Below, in pieces: positions 1 to 5,637 of a DNA stretch of 8,033 nt. The translations under genes were made by a program, and so were the position numbers. The notes below the pieces were generated by a model. The model was not told the DNA's origin. It worked only from the letters and a program-made list of their open reading frames with translations, and searched no databases. Origin of the DNA: Acidobacteria bacterium AH-259-G07 (GTDB taxonomy: Bacteria; Acidobacteriota; UBA6911; RPQK01; JADFOI01); assembly GCA_027717925.1 (NCBI GenBank), contig JALLON010000126.1, positions 1-8,033 on the forward strand. Direction: 5' to 3'. The first letter of the stretch is position 1. Every line of letters starts with the position of its first letter.

Positions 1-254
1 TATTTTCGGACTAGGGAGTTCAAAGTTGATTTGGTCGCTCATTCTCTAAGCTTAGCACTTAATCAGAATCGGACTTGGAGGTCTGTGGCAGGCTTTGAGC
101 CCGGTCTTGGTGAGGAGCGATAACCGGCAAGTGTCTCTCCCAAATGGTGATTCCGAATTGTTCCTAATTTTTCGGTTTTTCGATTGGCGGAAAAACTCGA
201 CTGGGAGAATAAAGGATTACACCTGAACTAAACTTGTAACCGGGAGGAAAACAA
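1..254. other. upstream region without a confident gene
   Basis: No confident gene is seen here. On the + strand, the first reading frame is open from base 1 to a TAA at 121-123 (40 codons, no start seen), so the tail of a gene that begins before the window is possible; a run this short can also occur by chance and its translation resembles nothing I recognise. From 124 to 254 the sequence is A+T-rich and looks like a leader for the small gene at 255. A 7-bp stem (GTTTTTC at 175-181 with GAAAAAC at 190-196, 8-base loop) lies there; it has no T-run after it, so I do not call it a terminator. Confidence 0.4.
184..213 (+). promoter_or_regulatory. weak candidate promoter for the 94-residue gene
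   Basis: TTGGCG at 184-189 (4 of 6 to the sigma70 -35 consensus) and AATAAA at 208-213 (4 of 6 to the -10 consensus) are 18 bases apart. They would start transcription about 35 bases before the ATG at 255. The match is modest and sits in an A+T-rich leader where chance matches are common. The 7-bp stem at 175-196 overlaps the -35 element. Confidence 0.22.
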
Positions 255-539
255 ATGAACGAATTTGAAACGAATCTCTTGAGACTTATCGCCTCCGAGT
301 TGTACCTTCTGGCCTCTCTGAGGACATCCGAGGAAATGTTCAGCAAGAGTTACTTCACGCGCGGCCTTGGGGAGAAGAACACCGTGGACCAGACTGTGCT
401 CCAGATGGTGGGAGGAAATTACCAGAACCTGACGCCGGAAGCCCTAAAGGACGTGGGGAAATCGGTTGGTTTTCAAGCGGCATCCGGAGCTGAGTCAGCA
501 TCGAAGCAGCCGTTTGGGAGACAGGAGGACAAGAAATAA
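255..539 (+). CDS. 94-residue protein of unknown function
   Basis: I do not recognise this protein. The start is well supported: GGGAGG at 242-247 lies 7 bases before the ATG, a near-ideal ribosome binding site. The protein is small and soluble-looking, with no signal peptide or membrane segment. Residues 1-35 read as amphipathic helix (leucine-rich, with acidic and aromatic residues), residues 38-70 as a second helical part (EKNTVDQTVLQMVGGNYQNL, then a helix after TPE), and residues 75-94 as a polar, Ala/Ser/Lys-rich, probably disordered tail. It ends in TAA and is followed by a 266-base gap before the SIR2-like gene on the same strand. That gap has its own promoter-like sequence, so the two genes need not be one operon. 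A role as partner or regulator of the SIR2-like protein is only suggested by position. Confidence 0.68.
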   Translation: MNEFETNLLRLIASELYLLASLRTSEEMFSKSYFTRGLGEKNTVDQTVLQMVGGNYQNLTPEALKDVGKSVGFQAASGAESASKQPFGRQEDKK

Positions 540-652
540 CTCAATGGCAAAGGGTGTTCCGAAACAGCCAGAAATGATGTTTCCGTTTTGTTTCCGGTTG
601 AGTTGGTAAGTTCTGGTAAATTTGGGCAAGTCTGACATGATGTGAACCCGTG

Positions 653-668
653 GGGGTTTGACCCCTTT
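653..668 (+). terminator. possible short terminator hairpin
   Basis: GGGG (653-656) and CCCC (662-665) form a 4-bp GC stem around a 5-base TTTGA loop and are followed by only three T. It lies 114 bases after the stop of the 94-residue gene and before the promoter-like sequence of the next gene, which is a sensible place for a terminator. The stem and T-run are both short, so this is a weak call. Confidence 0.22.
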
Positions 669-686
669 CGCACCACTTCTCTTCTG

Positions 687-715
687 TTGTTGGAAATAGA
701 GGGGTTAGCTATACT
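687..715 (+). promoter_or_regulatory. candidate sigma70-type promoter of the SIR2-like gene
   Basis: TATACT at 710-715 matches 5 of 6 bases of the -10 consensus. TTGTTG at 687-692 matches the first three bases of the -35 consensus, and the spacer is exactly 17 bases. Transcription would start near 722, about 85 bases before the preferred ATG at 806. The -10 overlaps the left arm of the inverted repeat at 703-735, and the right arm falls just after the predicted start, as expected for a repressor-controlled promoter. No promoter mapping is available; the inference rests on consensus match, spacing and position. Confidence 0.45.
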
Positions 716-735
716 GTCTCCTCAAGTAGCTAACC
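703..735. repeat. perfect 9-bp inverted repeat, possible operator
   Basis: GGTTAGCTA at 703-711 is exactly complementary to TAGCTAACC at 727-735, separated by 15 bases. The distance between arm centres is 24 bases, a little over two turns of DNA helix, so a dimeric protein could contact both arms on about the same face. The left arm overlaps the candidate -10 box and the right arm lies just past the predicted transcription start. Alternatives are an RNA hairpin in the leader or the core of a recombination site. Confidence 0.5.
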
Positions 736-750
736 AATAGCTTAACCAAA
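727..750 (+). repeat. imperfect tandem copy of the operator-like arm
   Basis: TAGCTAACCAA (727-737) is followed directly by TAGCTTAACCAAA (738-750), the same word with one inserted T and one more A. Together with the reversed copy at 703-711 this gives three copies of the TAGCTAACC word within 48 bases, which is unlikely to be accidental. Confidence 0.5.
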
Positions 751-805
751 CACATTCTCTGGGTGTTCTTGGGTGGGCGTGGTGACAGGGGATTGGGATC
801 GACCC

Positions 806-1849
806 ATGCTGATGGTGATCTTCGGAGCAGGTGCATCGTACGATTCAGTTCCGTCTCGTCGTCCAGGTAGCAACATAGATCCCAACGAAAGTAAGTATAG
901 GCTTCCTCTTGCAAATGAACTGTTTGATGACAGACCTCACTTTGTACAAGCCATGACCCATTTCCCGAAGTGCCAGGTAATTGTTCCCTATCTACGGAAA
1001 CGGACTGAGGGTTTCTCTCTGGAGGGCGAACTGGAAAAATTGCGGTCCGAGGCAGAGCGTGACCCCGAGCGACATAAACAACTGGCCGCGGTACGTTTTT
1101 ACCTCCAGTTCATGCTCTGGGAATGTGAGGACCAATGGAAAAGAGTGGCGAAGGGTATCACGAACTACAAGACCTTGTTGGACCAGCTTCGGCACCGGCG
1201 GAAGCCACGAGAGCAAATCTTCCTGGTCACGTTCAACTATGACACACTGCTCGAAGCAGCCCTCCCAACGGTTGGCGTCGAGATTAGGGGCGTTCCCGAC
1301 TACATCGCTAACGACCACTATAAGGCGTTTAAGCTACACGGCTCCGTGAATTGGACACGCGAAGTCGAGACCCTGATTATCAATCTGAGCAAGCTCAGCG
1401 GAATACAGGTCTCCAATCAATTGATAGATAGAGCTGCCGATCTGAAAATCGGCCACAAGTATCACTGGCTGAAAGACCACCCAATCCCAAAACTACAGAC
1501 GTTGGACCAAGATATAGCTCTTTTCCCCGCCTTGGCTATCCCAGTCGAAAGCAAAGTTGATTACGAGTGCCCGCCCGAGCACTTGGATTGCCTTCTTCAG
1601 TGCATTCCGCACGTAACTAAGCTACTGGTAATCGGTTGGCGTGCAGCGGAAAAGGACTTCTGCCAACTACTTAGCTCCAATCTACAGCAAGATGTGAGTG
1701 TGTTGACTGTGGCTGGTACGTCGGGTGGGGCGGATCAAGTTATCGAGAATCTGCAAAAAGCAGGCATCTCCGGGCAATTTCATCCAACGACGAAAGGATT
1801 CACGGAGTTTGTCGAAAATCGTGAGGGAGATGAGTTTTTGAGAAGCTGA
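806..1849 (+). CDS. SIR2-like (SIR2_2-type) NAD-binding protein, probable defence NADase
   Basis: This is a SIR2-family protein of the bacterial SIR2_2 type; related proteins, such as the SIR2 domain of ThsA, hydrolyse NAD+ when phage infection is sensed. Numbered from a GTG at 773 (358 residues), visible motifs are the glycine loop GAGASYD (18-24), FNYDTLLE (154-161) with Asn155 at the family's catalytic Asn, KLHGSVNW (187-194) with His189 at the catalytic His, LAIP (254-257), and a late LLVIGW..AEKD element (284-295). The Rossmann strand begins almost at once, so I prefer the ATG at 806 (347 residues), with a weak GGGA at 795-798; GTG at 773, 779 or 782 is possible. The length suits a single SIR2 domain. 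No sensor domain, membrane segment or Cys4 zinc site is seen, so deacetylase activity is unlikely. Its terminus looks intact. NADase function is inferred from motifs and family. Confidence 0.85.
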   Translation: MLMVIFGAGASYDSVPSRRPGSNIDPNESKYRLPLANELFDDRPHFVQAMTHFPKCQVIVPYLRKRTEGFSLEGELEKLRSEAERDPERHKQLAAVRFYLQFMLWECEDQWKRVAKGITNYKTLLDQLRHRRKPREQIFLVTFNYDTLLEAALPTVGVEIRGVPDYIANDHYKAFKLHGSVNWTREVETLIINLSKLSGIQVSNQLIDRAADLKIGHKYHWLKDHPIPKLQTLDQDIALFPALAIPVESKVDYECPPEHLDCLLQCIPHVTKLLVIGWRAAEKDFCQLLSSNLQQDVSVLTVAGTSGGADQVIENLQKAGISGQFHPTTKGFTEFVENREGDEFLRS

Positions 1850-2060
1850 GATGTACGCTAGAGTGTCGAAAGTAAAGGCATTAAGGCCCAACAAGAATTT
1901 AGTAGCGTCCGAACAGAATTGACCCCAACTTCACCGCCGCATCCTCCTGCATATCAGGCAACAGCTGCTGGTAAGATGTTCATTGTGATCTGAACGTTTT
2001 CCCTGAAGGTCAGTCTGTGTGAGAATCTGTGTGTGAAAATCTTTCCGAAATCTGCCAGAA

Positions 2061-2114
2061 TCCAGACAACCTTTCTCAGTTTGTCAGTTTCTACCATTTT
2101 GTTTCTAGTCTGGA
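2061..2114. repeat. 7-bp inverted repeat enclosing 40 bases
   Basis: TCCAGAC at 2061-2067 is the exact complement of GTCTGGA at 2108-2114. It lies immediately left of the 20-bp palindrome at 2117-2136 and is the outermost of a series of inverted repeats. The loop contains the tandem TCAGTTTG/TCAGTTTC pair. Alone it could be chance; the density of neighbours makes it notable. Confidence 0.35.
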
Positions 2115-2116
2115 AG

Positions 2117-2136
2117 CCGGTTGAAATTTCAACTGG
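2117..2136. repeat. 20-bp near-perfect palindrome
   Basis: The core GTTGAAATTTCAAC (2120-2133) is a perfect 14-bp palindrome. With CCG before it and TGG after it, it extends to 20 bp with one G/T mismatch. Having no spacer, it suits a dimeric DNA-binding protein better than an RNA hairpin. Because it is palindromic, both strands encode PVEISTG in this region, which explains the similarity of the two overlapping open frames. Confidence 0.6.
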
Positions 2137-2141
2137 AAACC

Positions 2142-2177
2142 CCAAAATTTCCCAAAAAGTGAGAAGTGTAATTTTGG
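2142..2177. repeat. 8-bp inverted repeat (hairpin-capable)
   Basis: CCAAAATT at 2142-2149 is complementary to AATTTTGG at 2170-2177 across a 20-base loop. It follows the palindrome at 2117-2136 by five bases and precedes the next stem by one base. The stem is A+T-rich and has no flanking T-run, so it is not a clear terminator. Confidence 0.38.
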
Positions 2178-2178
2178 T

Positions 2179-2204
2179 GAAAACACTGATAGACACTGGT
2201 TTTC
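2179..2204. repeat. 6-bp inverted repeat (hairpin-capable)
   Basis: GAAAAC at 2179-2184 pairs with GTTTTC at 2199-2204 around a 14-base loop that contains two copies of CACTG. It is the last in the row of inverted repeats and is weak when judged alone. Confidence 0.3.
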
Positions 2205-2334
2205 ATGGAATAGCAAGAATTCACGAGGAGAATCCCCCCCTCTCCGCCAGAGTTTTTAGTCTTTTAGAATCACTCTTTTGGAATTAGCAGCGCTGGTATA
2301 GACAGTTCGGGCTGGGTGATAGATCTGCAGGGCT

Positions 2335-5300
2335 TCAATCTGTCGGCGCGGGCGACTGCGCTGGGCTCTGGCGGAGGGAAGGATCGCTGGCGTACCAGGT
2401 CTGCTTGATCCAGATGGCCAAATCGTCGAACAGAGTATAGTACGTCGGCAGCACCACCAGCGTCAGGATGGTCGACGCCATCAGACCCCCCATGATCGTC
2501 CGCGCCATGGGGAAATAACGCATACCCCACATGGCGGTGTCGCCCCAAGCCAGGGGAATCAAGCCCACGATTGTCGTGCTGGCGGTCATCACGATGGGGC
2601 GCAAGCGTTCGCGGCAGCCTTCCAGGATTGCTTGCGAGCGCGGCATTCCCTTACGGCGCAGATTGTTGATGTGGTCGATCAGCACGATCCCGTTATTGAC
2701 CACGATCCCGATCAACACCATGCTGCCGATCCAGGCCATCATGTTGAACGGCGTCCCAGTAATGAACAGGAACCAAGCGACGCCTACTACCGCAAATGGA
2801 AGCGAGAACATAATGGCGAAAGGGTGGGCCAGCGACTCAAACAGCGAAGCCATGACGAAGTACACCATAAACAACGCCAGACAAATGTTGAACCAGAAAG
2901 CCTGGTCATCCTGTTCCTGCCGTTGGGTCCAGAAACCGTAACTCCATCCGTAACCCTGAGGGTAATCCAGGCTGTTCATCACCTCACTGACGTGCTTCCT
3001 TCCCTCGCTTTTCTTATCGCCCGAGTACATGGCCGTGAGTCGCGTGTAGGTGCGACGGTCCTCGCGCCGCAGCTCAGCCGGGATTTTCTGAATTTGCAGA
3101 TCGGCCACTTGCGAGAGTAAGATCTGCCGACCGTCGGGTCCACTGCCCACGACAAGAGACTTCAAATCGTTCAGACTTTCGAGGTCTTCGGGCCTGATCC
3201 GCACAAAGATATCCACTTCGCCCTCGGGTGTGCGATAGCCGCGCACTTGCCTTCCGCGCGCTACGATCGAGAGGATCCCGGACACCGATTGCGGCGAAAC
3301 TCCGTACTTGCCTGCTAGTGAGCGATTGAGCCGGATCTGCACTTCTTCTTGACCGCTGCGGAGATCCGTCCAGACATCCGTAAAGTCGGAGCGCTTCAGC
3401 AGCAGCAGCCTGACTTCGGCTGCCAGTTCCTGGAGGGCTTCAGGATCGTCGCCATACAGGTTGGCACGGATCCAGTCGCGGTTCTGGGCGCCTCTCTGGC
3501 TGCCCAGTTGGATCTTAGCGCCGGGGATCACCGGGAGCCCGTCGGTCATCTGCTTCCGGATCTCCGGCATTTCTTCGAGCGCGACCTTGTCTTTGTCGAA
3601 GTAGACTTGCATCCAGGCTTGGTTATTTCTGTACCCGCTCATAACATTGGTAATCTTGAACCGCTCCTTATTCGCTAAGAGAAACTGCTCAACCGGCATG
3701 ATGTAATCCCGCTCGATCTTAGCGTAATGGAAGTTCTCCGAGAATTCGTACTCGATCCACAGCTCCCCGAGTTCCTGCGCACCTGGCGTGTTGTCGGGAA
3801 CCTTGTTCATCAACCACCAACACGAGCCGTAAATGATCAAAGGAATCATGACCAAACCGACCAGAAAGCGGTGCCCCAACGGCCAGGAAACCAGCCTCAG
3901 GTAAGCGCCGGTGACACCGCCGCCAAAGTCTGACGCTCCTCGGGCGGCCGGCCCGCGGACTTCCGCGGCTTTCTGACGCCGAAATACCCGCCGACCGAGC
4001 CGCACGAAAACGGGCTCGACATGGTCCATCATCCACTGCTGCCACTTCGAGCGCTGGTTCACATCCATTCGTAACAGCCGTGCCATCGCCAGAGGGATGA
4101 GCGTCAGCGAGATAAACAGTGAACAAATGAGCGCGAAGATAATCGCCGTCCCCGTCTCGCCGAGCCAGAGCGAGTAGCCCGATGTTTGCCCGAAAATCAG
4201 GGGCACGAAGATGATGATCGAAGTCAGCGTGGCCGCGATGACCGCCGTAATGACTTCCTGCGTACCAACCTGGGCAGCGGTGACCCGGGCGGTTCCCTTC
4301 TCGAGCTTCTGGTAGATCGACTCCAGCACAACGACGGCATTGTCGACCAGCATGCCGGTCGCGAGCATCAGGCCCATCATCGACATCACATTGAGCGTCT
4401 TGCCCGACAGGAACAGAAAGCCGACGGCGGCGATGATGGAAAAGGGGATCGAAAAACCAATAATCAGCGTGGCACTGAACTTTCGTAGGAAGAAAATCAG
4501 GACCAAAGCTGCCAGCAGTGCGCCCAACGCACCCGCTCTCAGCAGTCCTGAAAGAGACTTTGTAATCTCCTCCCCGGCGTTGAGCCACAGCAGCAGTTCA
4601 ATGCCTTCCAGGCTGGGATCTTGGCTCAGCTCTTCGACCTTTGCCAGAACGCGATTGACGGTTTCAACCGTATTGGCCTCAGATGTCTTGCGAACGTTAA
4701 ATCCGACGGCGTATTCACCATTGAGGTGCTGGCCGAAATTGAAGGCGGGATTATCGTACTCGATGTCGGCGATGTCGCTCAGCCGCAGCCCACGCTCGTT
4801 CACCGGAAAGTTCTCCATCTCTTCCACGGACGAGAGGGTTCCCTGGGCGATGGCGCTGTACCGAACGCCCGCCTCCTCAACGCGTCCCAGCGAACGGTTC
4901 AAATTGACACTGTCCAGCCTGCGGAAAAGCTGTCCGACGTCTATCCGATAGCGCTTGACGTCGTCCAGCCGGAGGTAGATGTCGATCTCCTGACGCTGAG
5001 CCCCCCAAAATTCCACTTCGGCGACACCTGGAATGCGCTCCAGGGGCTTCTTGATCTTGAGTTCAAGAAAATCGCCAGAGGTGCTGAGATCTTTGCCTGA
5101 AGCAATACGGCCCCCAATAATGGGACGATCGTCGGTCCCGAAACTTCGAATCTGAATGTGCTCGACATCGTCCGGGAGGTCGCTCCTGATCTGGTCGACC
5201 TTCTCGCGGATTTGGGCCCGGAGCACTCCGATGTCCGTGCCCCAATCGAACCAGAGGTCGACTGAAGCTCGATCGCTTGAGGAGCGTGCACTCATCCGCT

Positions 5301-5607
5301 GCACTCCAGGCACAGTAGCCAAGACCTCTTCCAGCGGCTTGGTGATTGATTCCTGGATCTGCCCAGGCGTGGCATTGCGATAGGGCACCCGGACGCCTAG
5401 AAACGGAAAGTCCACGTCGGGATCCAGCACCAGCGGAATCTTGAAGACCGAGATTAGCCCCAGGGCGACGATGGAAACGAAGATCATGCAGATGGTAACC
5501 GGCTTGCGGATGGAGAAATCCGCCAGGCCGACGCTGGAACTGGTGCGATCCGTGCTGGGGTCAACACCCCTGCTGGGATTGTTCTTGTCTTGCTCGATCG
5601 GATTCAT
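2335..5607 (-). CDS. RND efflux permease, complete (AcrB/MdtB-like)
   Basis: This 1090-residue inner-membrane permease of the RND family (ACR_tran) would use the proton gradient to export compounds through a tripartite pump with an adaptor and outer-membrane channel. It has the usual two-halved layout: TM1 (about 36-58), a periplasmic porter domain (59-350), TM2-TM6 (352-508), a cytoplasmic linker, TM7 (578-600), a second porter domain (601-900) and TM8-TM12 (903-1058). In TM4, GMLVDNAVVVLE puts Asp422 at AcrB Asp407 and Asn423 at Asp408. TM10 has Asn971-Asn972 where AcrB has Lys940-Asn941; Thr1008 matches Thr978. These substitutions are common in non-AcrB homologues. The start is supported by GGAGGAG six bases upstream, and gives a polar N-terminal extension of about 28 residues before the usual FSIRKPVT start of the family. 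It ends in TGA and follows another permease gene by 30 bases. Substrate cannot be told: a drug, solvent or lipid-like compound is more likely than a metal, since the heavy-metal TM4 pattern is absent. Confidence 0.95.
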   Translation of the reverse strand: MNPIEQDKNNPSRGVDPSTDRTSSSVGLADFSIRKPVTICMIFVSIVALGLISVFKIPLVLDPDVDFPFLGVRVPYRNATPGQIQESITKPLEEVLATVPGVQRMSARSSSDRASVDLWFDWGTDIGVLRAQIREKVDQIRSDLPDDVEHIQIRSFGTDDRPIIGGRIASGKDLSTSGDFLELKIKKPLERIPGVAEVEFWGAQRQEIDIYLRLDDVKRYRIDVGQLFRRLDSVNLNRSLGRVEEAGVRYSAIAQGTLSSVEEMENFPVNERGLRLSDIADIEYDNPAFNFGQHLNGEYAVGFNVRKTSEANTVETVNRVLAKVEELSQDPSLEGIELLLWLNAGEEITKSLSGLLRAGALGALLAALVLIFFLRKFSATLIIGFSIPFSIIAAVGFLFLSGKTLNVMSMMGLMLATGMLVDNAVVVLESIYQKLEKGTARVTAAQVGTQEVITAVIAATLTSIIIFVPLIFGQTSGYSLWLGETGTAIIFALICSLFISLTLIPLAMARLLRMDVNQRSKWQQWMMDHVEPVFVRLGRRVFRRQKAAEVRGPAARGASDFGGGVTGAYLRLVSWPLGHRFLVGLVMIPLIIYGSCWWLMNKVPDNTPGAQELGELWIEYEFSENFHYAKIERDYIMPVEQFLLANKERFKITNVMSGYRNNQAWMQVYFDKDKVALEEMPEIRKQMTDGLPVIPGAKIQLGSQRGAQNRDWIRANLYGDDPEALQELAAEVRLLLLKRSDFTDVWTDLRSGQEEVQIRLNRSLAGKYGVSPQSVSGILSIVARGRQVRGYRTPEGEVDIFVRIRPEDLESLNDLKSLVVGSGPDGRQILLSQVADLQIQKIPAELRREDRRTYTRLTAMYSGDKKSEGRKHVSEVMNSLDYPQGYGWSYGFWTQRQEQDDQAFWFNICLALFMVYFVMASLFESLAHPFAIMFSLPFAVVGVAWFLFITGTPFNMMAWIGSMVLIGIVVNNGIVLIDHINNLRRKGMPRSQAILEGCRERLRPIVMTASTTIVGLIPLAWGDTAMWGMRYFPMARTIMGGLMASTILTLVVLPTYYTLFDDLAIWIKQTWYASDPSLRQSPAQSPAPTD

Positions 5608-5637
5608 CGGCTGCTCCTCCGGTTTCCTTTCAATCGG
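5608..5637 (-). promoter_or_regulatory. intergenic ribosome binding site of the second permease gene
   Basis: The 30 bases between the two permease genes hold GGAGGAG (5614-5620, read on the - strand), six bases before the ATG at 5607. No promoter or terminator fits in so short a gap, which implies that both genes are read from one transcript and that the second is strongly translated. Confidence 0.7.

Larger units (their letters stand above)
1850..2334. other. convergent intergenic region without a convincing gene
   Basis: This 485-base stretch lies between the ends of the + strand SIR2-like gene and the - strand efflux operon. Open frames of about 80 codons exist on both strands near 1954-2287, but neither has a ribosome binding site or recognisable protein, and they overlap each other. 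The stretch is A+T-rich and holds a cluster of inverted repeats (2061-2204), tandem repeats (TCTGTGTG copies at 2014-2033; TCAGTTTG/TCAGTTTC at 2076-2091), a C7 tract at 2234-2240 inside a weak GGAGA/TCTCC stem (2227-2245), and an 8-bp CAGCGCTG palindrome near 2288. I found no standard stem-plus-T-run terminator for either flanking unit. Confidence 0.6.

Noticed and set aside
640..676. tRNA or tmRNA 3'-end-like sequence (GGGGGTTTGACCCC followed by GCACCA), which could have marked an integration site
   Set aside because: The stem, loop and acceptor distances do not fit a tRNA T-arm plus 7-base acceptor and CCA; the T-loop lacks the usual C; no matching 5' half is present upstream.
473..676. 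67-codon - strand open frame
   Set aside because: It overlaps the end of the well-supported 94-residue gene and the spacer, has no ribosome binding site, and its product resembles no known protein.
1895..1932. Sequence around AGAATTGACCCC that resembles ends seen near some transposon remnants
   Set aside because: No matching inverted end, target duplication or transposase fragment was found in the window, so there is nothing to support a mobile element.
2227..2245. GGAGA/TCTCC stem around a C7 tract as terminator of the efflux operon
   Set aside because: The stem is only 5 bp and no T-run follows on the - strand.
2033..2287. 84-codon + strand open frame with an apparent hydrophobic segment, and an 80-codon - strand frame (1954-2196) sharing a heptapeptide with it
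   Set aside because: The shared peptide comes from the palindrome at 2117-2136. Neither has a ribosome binding site or recognised protein, and they overlap in a repeat-rich spacer.
3719..4588. 289-codon open frame on the - strand
   Set aside because: It overlaps the complete RND permease gene in another frame on the same strand; its Arg/Gly/His-rich translation is typical of a shadow frame in GC-rich coding DNA.
4340..4951. 203-codon open frame on the + strand
   Set aside because: It is antisense to the RND permease, which has clear family motifs across the same bases; Ser/Arg-rich low-complexity translation and no ribosome binding site.
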